A stretch of DNA of 64,000 nt from an uncultured Tenacibaculum sp. (lineage in GTDB: Bacteria > Bacteroidota > Bacteroidia > Flavobacteriales > Flavobacteriaceae), in NCBI RefSeq assembly GCF_947494125.1, contig NZ_CANLTU010000001.1:620001-684000 (forward strand). Direction: 5' to 3'. This document shows positions 34,690-42,969 of the stretch, in pieces. The notes beneath the pieces are model-generated. The model did not search any database and was not told the origin of the DNA. It was given only the letters and a program-made list of their open reading frames with translations. The stretch's first letter is position 1, and every line of letters begins with the position of its first letter. Made by a program: the position numbers and the translations under genes.

Positions 34690-34726
34690 AAAATGCTCCG
34701 ATATTATTTTGTTATCGGAGCATTTT
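34690..34726 (-). terminator. Intrinsic terminator of the DEAD-box helicase gene
   Basis: A 14-bp perfect stem (AAAATGCTCCGATA / TATCGGAGCATTTT) lies about 19 bases past the helicase stop, between it and the arsR promoter. Confidence 0.82.
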
Positions 34727-34744
34727 GATAATTTATAATAGGAA

Positions 34745-35977
34745 TTAATACCAGCGTTTCTTCTTCTTTTTAGAAGCTTCAGATTTTCGTCCTTTTTTAT
34801 TCTTACTAATAGTGTTCGGTTGTTTTTTGTGCTTTGGTTTTACTAAAAGAAAAGGATGGTCTTCAATAATTTTTATAGGCCTTTTCATAAACTCCTGAAT
34901 GGTTTTTATGTATGAAGTTTCATCAGCACTACAAAATGAGAAGGCAATTCCAGATTTTCCAGCTCTACCAGTTCTACCTATTCTATGCACATAGGTTTCT
35001 GGTACGTTTGGTATGTCTACATTAATAACAGCATCTACTTTGCTAATGTCAATACCACGAGCAGCAACATCAGTAGCAATTAATATATTTACTTTATTGT
35101 TTTTAAAATCTTCTATCGCTTCATTTCGTAAAACTTGCGATTTGTCTCCGTGTACACTCGTTACTTTGTATCCGTTTTTTAAAAGTGTTTGTTCTAATTT
35201 ATCAACACCAAACTTCGTACGTCTAAATATAATAATACGTCCTTTTATAGTGTTGCGTAATAAATGTAAACATAAGTCTACTTTATTCTTTTTAGGGGTG
35301 TAGTATAATAACTGACCTATATTATTAGCTGTTGTTTCAGTAGGAATAATAGCTACCGTTTCTGGCTTATACAACATTGATGCAGCTAATTGAGTTACCT
35401 TGTCTGGCATGGTTGCAGAAAACAATAAGGTTTGTTTTTTACGAGGACATAGTTCTTCAATTCTTTTTACATCTTGAATAAAGCCCATGTCTAACATTAA
35501 ATCGGCTTCATCTAAAACAAAGGTATTTAGCAAATCTAAATCAATACTACCTTGTTTGTGTAAATCAATTAATCTACCAGGAGTGGCAATTAAAATATCA
35601 ACCCCTTTGGTTAAAACATCTTTTTGTGGTTTGGTAGATATACCACCATATACAGCCGTTGTTCTTAAGTTGGTGTATTTACTATAGGTTTTAAAGTTTT
35701 CTTCAATTTGTATCGCTAATTCACGGGTAGGGCTTACAATTAAAGCTTTTATTTTCTTAGCTCCTTTTTCTACATCGTCTTCTTTAGCTAAATGATGTAT
35801 AATAGGTAAGGCAAAAGCGGCTGTTTTACCAGTACCTGTTTGTGCCCCCACAATAACATCCTTTTTATCTAATACCAACGGAATCACCTTTTCTTGTACT
35901 AAAGTAGGTGTATGATATCTTTCCTCTTCTAGTACTTTTAATATAGATTTATTAAGCTGTAATTCTGAAAACTGCAT
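34745..35977 (-). CDS. DEAD/DEAH-box RNA helicase
   Basis: The 410-residue enzyme has the full motif set: AQTGTGKT (motif I), PTRELA (Ia), DEAD (II), SAT (III), IIFRRT (IV) and HRIGRTGRAG (VI). A basic tail rich in Lys (residues about 370-410, KPKHKKQPN...KKKKKRWY) follows the RecA-like pair and probably binds RNA. It belongs to the RhlE/CsdA-like group used in ribosome assembly or RNA turnover at low temperature. It is monocistronic, with its own promoter box and terminator. Confidence 0.92.
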   Translation of the reverse strand: MQFSELQLNKSILKVLEEERYHTPTLVQEKVIPLVLDKKDVIVGAQTGTGKTAAFALPIIHHLAKEDDVEKGAKKIKALIVSPTRELAIQIEENFKTYSKYTNLRTTAVYGGISTKPQKDVLTKGVDILIATPGRLIDLHKQGSIDLDLLNTFVLDEADLMLDMGFIQDVKRIEELCPRKKQTLLFSATMPDKVTQLAASMLYKPETVAIIPTETTANNIGQLLYYTPKKNKVDLCLHLLRNTIKGRIIIFRRTKFGVDKLEQTLLKNGYKVTSVHGDKSQVLRNEAIEDFKNNKVNILIATDVAARGIDISKVDAVINVDIPNVPETYVHRIGRTGRAGKSGIAFSFCSADETSYIKTIQEFMKRPIKIIEDHPFLLVKPKHKKQPNTISKNKKGRKSEASKKKKKRWY

Positions 35978-35991
35978 TGATTCTTTTTTTG

Positions 35992-35999
35992 CAAAGGTA
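35992..35999 (-). promoter_or_regulatory. -7 box TACCTTTG for the helicase gene
   Basis: A perfect TAnnTTTG match on the minus strand, 15 bases upstream of the helicase ATG. Confidence 0.5.
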
Positions 36000-36046
36000 C
36001 TCTAAAAGAAACAAGGATGTTTATCCGTTTAATAAATTAAGAACTT

Positions 36047-37168
36047 TTAGAAAAAAGTTAGTAAATACCCTAGGAATGAACCTCCTAGTACTATAAATGC
36101 ACTGTTTAGTTTTTTAAAACCAAAAACGGTAATTAAACTAGCAATAGCTATTACAATTGTTCGCCAATCAATTAAAGTATCTTTTCCCATTTCTATACAT
36201 ACCGCTATAATTAATGCAACTGCTGCTACATTTACAGCATCTAAAACAGCACGAATGGTTTTAGATTTTCTCATTTTTGGCATTAATGGGTTTAGTATTA
36301 ATACAAATAAGAACGATGGTAAAAAGATTCCCAGTGTAGCAACAAGGGCTCCAGTAATTCCATGCATTTGCCAGCCAATAAATGTTGCTGTAGATAACAC
36401 AGGTCCTGGTGTTATTTGACCAACTGCAACCGCATCTATTAATGCCTGCCTAGTTAGCCAACCGTTTGCTACTAATTCTGAATCTAAGAAGGCAAACAAT
36501 ACATAGCCACTACCATATAGTATTGCTCCTATTTTTAAAAAGGTAAGGAATATTTTTATGTTACTTAAATTAAATGATTCACTTGCTTGGAATGCGAGCA
36601 GTGGTATAAAACTATGTAGGTTTGAGGTGTTTTTTTTAAAATAGTAGATACTTAAACCCAACAAACCACAGCCTACTAGTGTTATAATTTCATTTACGCC
36701 CAGCAAGCATGCCGCCAATGCAATAGCGCCTAAAATAGCGAGTTGGGTATTTTTAATTGCTTTTTTACCCAATCTGTAAGCTGCCATAACAATAATAGCA
36801 ATTACAGCTGGTTTTATACCGTAAATAAAGGGTGCTACTTTGGGTAATTGTCCGTATTCTTGGTATAACCATGCGAATATTGAGGTGATAACTACCGCAG
36901 GAAAAATAAAACAAAATCCAGCTACGATTAATCCTTTCCAACCCGCTTTTTCATGTCCACAGTGCATGGTCATTTCTGTTGAGTTTGGACCGGGAATTAA
37001 ATTAGTTGCTCCAATAAGGTCTAAAAAGTGCTCTTGGGTCATCCATTTACGCTTTTTAACTACTTCATCTTCCATCATGGCAATATGAGCAGCGGGACCG
37101 CCAAAGGCTATGCTTCCAAGTTTAAAAAAGAGTTTTGCTATTTCTTTTAAATCGTTTTTTTGAGACAT
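36047..37168 (-). CDS. chrA: Chromate transporter family protein (ChrA, two-domain)
   Basis: The 373-residue membrane protein is made of two homologous halves. The N-half has FFKLGSIAFGGPAAHIAMMEDE and NLIPGPNSTEM; the C-half has FLKIGAILYGSGYVLFAFL and GQITPGPVLSTATFIGW. This is the long-chain ChrA layout, with about ten membrane segments. ChrA exports chromate by proton antiport, but many homologues outside chromate-exposed bacteria have unknown substrates. It is preceded by a perfect -7 box at 37204. Confidence 0.9.
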   Translation of the reverse strand: MSQKNDLKEIAKLFFKLGSIAFGGPAAHIAMMEDEVVKKRKWMTQEHFLDLIGATNLIPGPNSTEMTMHCGHEKAGWKGLIVAGFCFIFPAVVITSIFAWLYQEYGQLPKVAPFIYGIKPAVIAIIVMAAYRLGKKAIKNTQLAILGAIALAACLLGVNEIITLVGCGLLGLSIYYFKKNTSNLHSFIPLLAFQASESFNLSNIKIFLTFLKIGAILYGSGYVLFAFLDSELVANGWLTRQALIDAVAVGQITPGPVLSTATFIGWQMHGITGALVATLGIFLPSFLFVLILNPLMPKMRKSKTIRAVLDAVNVAAVALIIAVCIEMGKDTLIDWRTIVIAIASLITVFGFKKLNSAFIVLGGSFLGYLLTFF

Positions 37169-37520
37169 CTTTTGTGCTGTGGTTTTTTTAAAAAATGTAG
37201 TTACAAATCTATCAATTTATTAGCTAAAAGTATTGTTGTTTTTACCAAGTGGTTTTATATTTCAGTGAGTTTAGCCATATATTCTACAGAATATGGAAAT
37301 TCCTCTGTGAATTGTCTCATCAAATTTTACAATTCCCCTGTTTTTCTGAGGCGTTTTATAGTTTAATAGGTTGGTTTTAAAGGTAAATGTATTTACAAGA
37401 TTATAAACGTATTGCTTAGCCATATGGTGAATTGAATAGTGAATTTTGCACTTTTTTTACATTTGATTCACATATTTCACAGCAAGCTGCCTCTATATTC
37501 GTACAAATATTAAATGTATT
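37169..37520. other. Intergenic region between chrA and the YceI gene
   Basis: This 352-base gap holds the chrA promoter box, an imperfect palindrome at 37275-37296 (ATATTCT / AGAATAT core) and, near the right end, TATATTCG at 37494-37501, one mismatch from a -7 box for the YceI gene. I see no RNA gene or convincing open frame. Confidence 0.5.
37204..37211 (-). promoter_or_regulatory. -7 box TAGATTTG for chrA
   Basis: A perfect TAnnTTTG match on the minus strand, 36 bases upstream of the chrA ATG. Confidence 0.5.
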
Positions 37521-38141
37521 ATGATGAGTAAAATTAAAAAGAGTGTTTTAGTAGTAGCTGTATTGGTAACCGTATTTATGGTGAGTGGGTATTCTAAAAT
37601 TACATTGACAGATAAGAAGGTTGAAACCATAAAAGCAGCAAACCAAACCATTAACATGTTTGTTACCCATGGGCATTGTAGTACACCATTTGCTGGTAAG
37701 GTAAACGATTTAAAAGTTGAGTATCCAACACGATTGGATTTAGGAAACCCATTAGAAGATATGGTAATTTCGTTTGAAGTAGATCCTAACTCATTTAATG
37801 TATGTAGAGCTAAAGAATTAACACCAAGAATTAAAACGCCTGGTTTGTTTATTAGTGAAAAGAATGAGAAAATTACATTTACATCTACCAATGTGTATAC
37901 GATGGGGCTAGATTGGTATCAGGTTAATGGTAAAATGGCTATTAAAGGCGTAGAAAAAGACGTGAAGTTATTTGTTACGGGAATTAGAAAACCAAACGAA
38001 CAAATAGCAACAACCTTAGTGTTAGACGGACAAGTAAATTTATTTGATTGGGGAATTGATTATGATTTGATTGTTAACGGAAAGTCAAGCGAAGTATCCA
38101 CCAAATGGTTGTATTTGAATATGAAAATTGAATTAGTATAG
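37521..38141 (+). CDS. YceI-like family protein
   Basis: The 206-residue protein has an N-terminal hydrophobic segment (SVLVVAVLVTVFMVSG) that is a signal peptide or anchor. The rest is a YceI-like beta-barrel domain, with ISFEVDPNSFNVC, KITFTSTNVYTMG, YQVNGKMAIKGVEKDV and VSTKWLYLNMKIEL. YceI proteins bind long-chain isoprenoid or lipid ligands in the periplasm. Two adjacent ATGs (37521, 37524) are possible starts. It ends at a hairpin before the accessory region begins. Confidence 0.78.
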   Translation: MMSKIKKSVLVVAVLVTVFMVSGYSKITLTDKKVETIKAANQTINMFVTHGHCSTPFAGKVNDLKVEYPTRLDLGNPLEDMVISFEVDPNSFNVCRAKELTPRIKTPGLFISEKNEKITFTSTNVYTMGLDWYQVNGKMAIKGVEKDVKLFVTGIRKPNEQIATTLVLDGQVNLFDWGIDYDLIVNGKSSEVSTKWLYLNMKIELV

Positions 38142-38147
38142 AAATAG

Positions 38148-38173
38148 AAAACACTCTTGTTAAAGAGTGTTTT
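38148..38173. terminator. Intrinsic terminator
   Basis: An 11-bp stem (AAAACACTCTT / AAGAGTGTTTT) with a short loop and a following T-tract lies just after the YceI gene. Confidence 0.82.
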
Positions 38174-38258
38174 TTGTTTTGGCGTTGTCTGCTTAAAAAA
38201 CTGGACTTTCATTTTATTACTAAATGTTTTATTGGCTATGCGCCTAGTTATGTTTTTT

Positions 38259-39620
38259 TTAATTTAAAGAGCTAGGAAATTCTTCTTCTATTTCTTGTTG
38301 AACAGTTTTTTGAGTGTCAGGTTCATTCATTTTCTGAAGGATTGCTAATGTTTCTCTATATTCAATTGCTTCAGGTAGTTTTGTAAATTCTGCTTCTATT
38401 CCTGTTTCTTTAATTTGGGTTTCAATTTCGTCTAATGTTACGTTGAAAAATTCTTTACGGTAATTTAACATATTCACTTTTTTGTCCTCAAAAGCTCTAT
38501 GCAATTCTTTTTCTAAAGTCGGTGCTTCATCAGAATATATCATTGCATGAATGTCAAATTTGAAAGGAACAGAAGCATCTCCTAATTCTTTAACTCTGTC
38601 TGTTGGTTCCAATCTTCTTGTCATTCCAATTTTGTATACATCTTCCCCAAATGAACCAATGTTGGAGATAATGTAAACGTGACCTCTTTTTGTTTGTTGA
38701 GCCATTGACATTGCACGTTCTTTTTTTTCTTGAGATTCTTTTAGTTCTTGTTCAAGTTTTTCTATTTGTGCTTGCAATTTGTCATGTTTGGCTCCCGTAA
38801 CTTTTTCAATTTCTTTTCTTGCTTTTTCTAAAGCAGAGTGATAATTTTTTTCTTCTTTTTCTGCATCTTTTTGTGCTTTTTCGAATTCTCTTTTTGCTTT
38901 TTCTTCTTCTCTAATTTGTTCTTGGATTGCCCTTAACTCTTCTTTTTCTTTTTGTTTTTTCAATTGAAATTCGTGTTCAAGAATTAATTCTTTGACTTTT
39001 AAATTTAAGTATCTATCTTGAATTGAAATAGTAGAGCTTTTACCAAGTTTATTAATGGCTTCAAAAGATTTTTTAATTCTTTCTTGCATTTGATTAACGT
39101 TATTCCACTTAACCTTAGTAATTAAAGAGTTACATTCACCATTAAATGCACGCAATACCAATTTAATATTTCTTTTAGTTGAAGCACGTCCTTTAGCTTC
39201 ACTTCCATCTACTGTCCAATTGGTGGCACAAATTGCAGCAGTTTCGTCTTTTATCATATCTTTTTGGAGCTGAATAATTCTTTTTTGTTCAGCTCTATAT
39301 TCGTCAGATTTCTCAAAATCATAAACGGGTTCGTAAACTCCAAATTCTATTAAGTCAAGTTTTGATTCATAGAGACTAACTTCTTTTCTAAGTTTTCTAT
39401 AAGTCTCTAATGAGTTTTTATATTTATTGCCTAATTCAGAAAGTTCTTCTTGCGATTTTTTGATTTCAGTAGATTGTCTCTCTGTTAATTCCTTGAACTC
39501 ATTAGTCTTTTTCTCTACTTCTAAATCAATATTAGAGATAGGTTTGTATTTTTCTAACTGAGTTTTTAACTGCTTTATTTCTTCAAGTTCTTTTTTCTTT
39601 AAAAAATCAAATAACCCCAT
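38259..39620 (-). CDS. DUF4041 and GIY-YIG (T5orf172) nuclease protein, SNIPE-like
   Basis: The 453-residue protein starts with a short amphipathic MGLFDFLKKKELEEIK. Residues about 85-190 form a DUF4041 domain (TWTVDG-like CATNWTVDGSEAKG, FNGECNSLI), residues about 210-310 a long charged coiled coil, and residues 313-400 a GIY-YIG nuclease of the T5orf172 type (GHVYIISN, YKIGMTRR, ELHRAFEDKK). As I recall, DUF4041 plus GIY-YIG proteins with an N-terminal membrane anchor were reported as the anti-phage system SNIPE, which cuts phage DNA at entry. This one lacks a clear membrane helix. Its neighbours include a Shedu nuclease, which supports a defence role. Confidence 0.82.
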   Translation of the reverse strand: MGLFDFLKKKELEEIKQLKTQLEKYKPISNIDLEVEKKTNEFKELTERQSTEIKKSQEELSELGNKYKNSLETYRKLRKEVSLYESKLDLIEFGVYEPVYDFEKSDEYRAEQKRIIQLQKDMIKDETAAICATNWTVDGSEAKGRASTKRNIKLVLRAFNGECNSLITKVKWNNVNQMQERIKKSFEAINKLGKSSTISIQDRYLNLKVKELILEHEFQLKKQKEKEELRAIQEQIREEEKAKREFEKAQKDAEKEEKNYHSALEKARKEIEKVTGAKHDKLQAQIEKLEQELKESQEKKERAMSMAQQTKRGHVYIISNIGSFGEDVYKIGMTRRLEPTDRVKELGDASVPFKFDIHAMIYSDEAPTLEKELHRAFEDKKVNMLNYRKEFFNVTLDEIETQIKETGIEAEFTKLPEAIEYRETLAILQKMNEPDTQKTVQQEIEEEFPSSLN

Positions 39621-39688
39621 TTTTCTTTGTTTTAATTAGTTTCGTGAATAAGTACAAACTTTTTGGTTTAGCATTTATTAGCTATGTT

Positions 39689-40210
39689 TTATACACGTTT
39701 TTGATAGCTGGTTTTTCGGTCTGTGAGAATTAAATTTCGATATTTTGCCCATCCATAAATATATTCACGAATTTCTTGAACTCTGCTATTCAAATCTATT
39801 TTTCCGTTTCTAATTCCAACGGTAGAATTCAAACCAATTAAGTAATTAAAAACTCCAAGAGTATCAAATTGAGGCAGTTCATTTTGGTCATTAAATCCAG
39901 GATTTAACCATTGGGTATAAATTTGATAATCTTTGTCAGTAAAGTAATCGATTGTTTGCGAAACATCTTTTCGATATTGCATTGAACAAAGTACTATAGC
40001 TGGGTTTTCGATTGTAATTAATTTGCCAACGTATGTTTCTCGTTCTTCTGGACTTCCGCTAACCAAAAACACGTTTACGTATTCGGTTTCATTTAAATAT
40101 AATTTTTTTAGTTTAGTTCCCGTTTTCACAGTTCGACTGAATAATGAATTCCAAGTTGAGGATTTTCCTGAATTTCTTTTTCCGATTACAGAGACTAAAA
40201 GTTTATTCAT
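39689..40210 (-). CDS. Small P-loop NTPase-like protein
   Basis: The 173-residue protein begins MNKLLVSVIGKRNSGKSSTW, with an intact Walker A (GKRNSGKS at residues 10-17). I do not see the NKxD specificity motif of GTPases, so the nucleotide is uncertain. It has no membrane segment. The start lies only 3 bases after the stop of a 46-codon gene, suggesting a two-gene unit. It lies between two nuclease genes of defence type, and a part in that defence is possible but not shown. Confidence 0.7.
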   Translation of the reverse strand: MNKLLVSVIGKRNSGKSSTWNSLFSRTVKTGTKLKKLYLNETEYVNVFLVSGSPEERETYVGKLITIENPAIVLCSMQYRKDVSQTIDYFTDKDYQIYTQWLNPGFNDQNELPQFDTLGVFNYLIGLNSTVGIRNGKIDLNSRVQEIREYIYGWAKYRNLILTDRKTSYQKRV

Positions 40211-40213
40211 AAT

Positions 40214-40354
40214 TTATTTTAAATATTTGTTGTAGTCTGATTCAGATTTTATTTTCTGAAAAACATCAGAAATTTGAGCGTCATTTAATCTTTTCAGAGC
40301 AAGATGTATTGCTAATTTGTTTTTTTGTTCTTCAGTTAAAGTAAATTTATCCAT
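40214..40354 (-). CDS. 46-residue protein upstream of the P-loop gene
   Basis: A short open frame runs from ATG 40354 to TAA at 40214-40216. The product starts MDKFTLTEEQKNKLAIHLAL and ends KSESDYNKYLK; it is mostly polar, strongly helical in composition and has no signal. The next gene's ATG follows after 3 bases, the spacing expected for translational coupling. I do not recognise it. It could be a small subunit, an antitoxin-like partner or a fragment of a longer ancestral gene. Confidence 0.55.
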   Translation of the reverse strand: MDKFTLTEEQKNKLAIHLALKRLNDAQISDVFQKIKSESDYNKYLK

Positions 40355-40390
40355 TTTATTTTTCTTGACGAGTGTTTTTTTACTTGTGGC

Positions 40391-40456
40391 TAACGGTCTC
40401 GTTTATGAGTAGTAAGCGAGAACAAGCAATTATTTATAGCCATTGTTGTGCGTTCG
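40391..40456. repeat. Hairpin-bearing intergenic element
   Basis: The element begins GGCTAACGGTCTCG and ends GTTGTGCGTTC. It contains a hairpin CTCGTTTA / TAAGCGAG (one G-U pair) with a 7-base loop. It lies between the Shedu gene and the 46-codon gene. Sequences of this style occur between accessory genes in Flavobacteriaceae; only one copy is clear in this window. Confidence 0.4.
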
Positions 40457-40459
40457 TTT

Positions 40460-41731
40460 TTATTCTTCATTAAGCAATTCTTGAAAACTTTCAATCTTCG
40501 CTTTTAATTCATCAAAGGTTATTATTTCAACATCTTTACTGTTACTTCTTGATAATTCAAATGAATATCTCTGGTCTTCATCTAAGTCAGCTAAGTTTCC
40601 AATTAGTACAATGCATTTAGAATTAAAGGTTTCAAAGTTTCCGTTTTTTCTACTTTTTGCTTTCAATGCATAAAATTCTTTTTGAAAATTATCTCTTTGA
40701 TTCAAAACTTGAGCAGTTGAACCGGAAAGGTCCTTTGAAATACTATAAACGTCTTCTCCTCGATAGGAACTGTTCTCAACAAGTTTTGTTTTATGCGTCT
40801 TTATCTCTAAAAATGAAACGTTGTCGCTAAGACTATTTTTTATCAAAAAGTCGTTCATCTTTCCATTCTTGTTGTCTAGACTTTTTCCACCTACATATGC
40901 CTCTCTTTGATATAAGATTATTGGTTGAGCGAAAATTGATGAAAATACCCAACTGTTTTCTTGAAGAAATATTTGCCAATGTTTTTCAAGACTTTCCCCA
41001 TCTGTAACTAAAGAAAACAATTCATTAAATCGCTCTATTGTTTTTTGAATAAACTTACTATCAACAATTTCCTTTGTTTTTGCTAAAGATTCTTTGCTTA
41101 AAAAATCTGTGCCTATTGATAGTTTGTCGAATAAATCTTGTATTGCTTTTTTATCTCCATCTGAAAATTCGTCAATTGAATTTCCCCAACTTGACAATGA
41201 TGAAGCAAGAGCATTTGCAATATATGTCTTTTCAGGTTTGTCAATTACCTTTGGAAAAAGGCTATTTAAAGTCAATTGTAAAACAAAATCTACTTCAGAA
41301 CGATTTTTCTTATAAATTGCACTAAATGCATCTTGAAGTTCTTGTAGACTTGTCTCATTAAGGTAAAGTACTTTGTTTGCTACATCTAATTCTGTTTTTC
41401 CTTTTTTTTCTATAATTACTTCCTTGACTTCATAAGTTTCGTCAATAAAATAAGTAAAAGGATTTAAAGTTTTAGTAAAACCCCAACCATATGACACAGC
41501 CTTTACAACTCCAATTGGTAATTTATCTCCAAAACCTAAGTAAGTAAACTTTTTGATAAACTTATATTTTTCTCCACCTTCAAACCCTCTTGGATAATGA
41601 ATTACTTTGTCAGTTTTTTTAAATAATTCCTTAGAGATTTGCTTTATACCAGCTTCCGTATCATAGTAATACCAAACCTGTTTTGAAACTAATTCTTTTT
41701 CTATTTTTTCTCCTTTAAATTCTTCTGACAT
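40460..41731 (-). CDS. sduA: Shedu anti-phage nuclease SduA (DUF4263)
   Basis: The C-terminal third matches the Shedu nuclease domain: EKHWQIFLQENSWVFSSIF, then the PD-(D/E)XK-type residues Asp294 in KMNDFLI and Glu309-Lys311 in SFLEIKTHK. A helical QVLNQRDNF segment follows. Counted from ATG 41731 the protein has 423 residues; an ATG at 41764 would add 11 residues next to a repeat element. The N-terminal 240 residues are a variable regulatory region with beta-rich and helical parts. Shedu proteins cut DNA on phage infection, often sensing DNA ends. It stands alone as the effector, as in other single-gene Shedu systems. Confidence 0.88.
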   Translation of the reverse strand: MSEEFKGEKIEKELVSKQVWYYYDTEAGIKQISKELFKKTDKVIHYPRGFEGGEKYKFIKKFTYLGFGDKLPIGVVKAVSYGWGFTKTLNPFTYFIDETYEVKEVIIEKKGKTELDVANKVLYLNETSLQELQDAFSAIYKKNRSEVDFVLQLTLNSLFPKVIDKPEKTYIANALASSLSSWGNSIDEFSDGDKKAIQDLFDKLSIGTDFLSKESLAKTKEIVDSKFIQKTIERFNELFSLVTDGESLEKHWQIFLQENSWVFSSIFAQPIILYQREAYVGGKSLDNKNGKMNDFLIKNSLSDNVSFLEIKTHKTKLVENSSYRGEDVYSISKDLSGSTAQVLNQRDNFQKEFYALKAKSRKNGNFETFNSKCIVLIGNLADLDEDQRYSFELSRSNSKDVEIITFDELKAKIESFQELLNEE

Positions 41732-41762
41732 AGTTTTTAGGTGTTCTTTGGTCAAATGACGC

Positions 41763-41898
41763 ACAACTTGTTTATACGCGGAACATTGTTCCAGTTATTA
41801 ACCTAATATGTCCGGCTAAGCGGAACTTTTAGGTGTTTTTATACAACTCAAAATAGTTACTAAATTTTTGAGCATTCGAATGTAATATAAAAAAAGAA
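41763..41898. repeat. Dispersed intergenic repeat, copy R1
   Basis: First of four related elements (R1-R4). It starts ACAACTTGTTTATACGCGG and carries the hairpin GGAAC-ATT-GTTCC, then TTTTAGGTGTTTTTAT, and ends in a run of A then GAA. It begins 32 bases upstream of the Shedu start at 41731. Confidence 0.75.
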
Positions 41899-42024
41899 GC
41901 TGTTTCTACGGAAAACCGTACTATAAGTAAGGTTTTTCCCTATTTTTATATAGGGGTAATCACTTAGTGGGTGTTAAAAGGGGCGTAATAGGCTAAAAAA
42001 ATGTAGTTTTCTTAGTTTTTTCCT

Positions 42025-42229
42025 TCAGCGAAGCTCGCTGGTGGTTTCGTTCTATATTTATTGCGTCAGCGAAGTTCGCTGATGGTTTCGTTCTGTATTT
42101 ATTTCGTCAGCGAAGCTCGCTGGAGGTTTTGTTCTATATTTATTGTGTCAGCGGAGTTCGCTGATGGTTTCGTTTTATATTTATTGTGTCAGCGAAGTTC
42201 GCTGATGGTTTTGTTTTATTTTTGTTAGA
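42025..42229. repeat. Tandem array, five copies of a 41-bp unit
   Basis: Units begin at 42025, 42066, 42107, 42148 and 42189. Each starts TCAGCGAAG(T/C)TCGCTG, a 7-bp inverted repeat around one base, then GGTTTCGTTCTATATTTATT with a few changes. The copies abut without spacers. A diverged single copy exists at 48123. Confidence 0.88.
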
Positions 42230-42257
42230 TGAGCGTAATTTTATGGATATAACCAAA

Positions 42258-42290
42258 CAAAAAAGCAACCTTAGTTGAGGTTGCTTTTTG
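42258..42290 (-). terminator. Terminator-like hairpin, family copy 1
   Basis: AAAAAGCAACCT / AGGTTGCTTTTT stem with a 6-base loop. The same core occurs at 44938, 48213, 49633 and 52635. Confidence 0.65.
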
Positions 42291-42440
42291 TTGTTTTGTA
42301 ACATGTTTGTATATGGTTAGTTGTGGCTTTTTATCAAATGCAACTAAAAATTATTGGTATTAGTTTTAGTGAGTGTTTTCTATGTTGGATTGAGATTAGC
42401 AATTAATTATACATTTTGTTGCATACTGGCTTAATCATTA

Positions 42441-42932
42441 TTATTTCCAAACTACCCTATTTGCATTTTTGAATTCACTTGTTAATTCTTCAATAATTCT
42501 TTTCAATTCGATTTCGCCCATTTCAAACTCTATAAACGATTTTTTGAATACATCTTCATATTTTAGACCTGAAGCGAGGGAATAAGCTCCATTTTCGAGT
42601 ATTGGAATACTAGTATCATGAGTTATTCTAATTCTTTTAAATTCCGGATTATTCTCAAGTAAATCAAATTGTAATTGCCTTTCGTTTGTTAAAACCTGTT
42701 TATTTGGAATCTTATTTAATAAAAGATTTTTAAACCACTGAATTAATTCTTTGATTTCTGAAATCAAAATACTTGTGTGCCAAACGGAATTGTCAATTCC
42801 GAGATGTAAAGGTAAATTTATTAATTTTGGTTTTTCAGTATAGACGAATCCTGTCTGTTCGCAAACTTTAGGTTTTTTTATGAAAATTAAGGAAAATGTT
42901 AATTTTTGTCCGTTAGTTCCTTCTATTATCAT
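42441..42932 (-). CDS. Hypothetical protein
   Basis: The 163-residue soluble protein starts MIIEGTNGQKLTFSLIFIKK. It has a central amphipathic helix (ISEIKELIQWFKNLLLNK) preceded by a VWHTSILIS strand and followed by a second beta-rich part. The layout, with beta strands, a helix of the type IxEIxELIxWF and more strands, resembles small immunity proteins of polymorphic toxin systems (WapI-like). That is a loose impression only. It lies 37 bases downstream of the 223-residue hypothetical gene. Confidence 0.6.
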   Translation of the reverse strand: MIIEGTNGQKLTFSLIFIKKPKVCEQTGFVYTEKPKLINLPLHLGIDNSVWHTSILISEIKELIQWFKNLLLNKIPNKQVLTNERQLQFDLLENNPEFKRIRITHDTSIPILENGAYSLASGLKYEDVFKKSFIEFEMGEIELKRIIEELTSEFKNANRVVWK

Positions 42933-42969
42933 GCAACTTTGTTTTAATTGTATACAGTGTTGTAGCCAG

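Larger units (their letters stand above)
41732..42440. other. Repeat-rich intergenic region
   Basis: This 709-base gap holds repeat copy R1, a block of small hairpins (CCCTAT / ATAGGG at 41938-41955), a five-copy 41-bp tandem array and a terminator-like hairpin. I found no supported gene. Confidence 0.7.

Noticed and set aside
37493..37891. 132-codon minus-strand open frame opposite the YceI gene
   Set aside because: It overlaps the YceI signal and core domain, and no family features are seen.
39689..40354. Classical type II toxin-antitoxin pair
   Set aside because: The order and coupling fit, but the second gene has a P-loop and neither product resembles a known toxin or DNA-binding antitoxin, so I did not call it one.
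41074..41325. Two plus-strand open frames inside the Shedu gene
   Set aside because: They overlap the conserved Shedu coding frame and have shadow-like composition.
42025..42229. 41-bp repeats as a CRISPR array
   Set aside because: The units abut with no spacers, and no cas genes are nearby.
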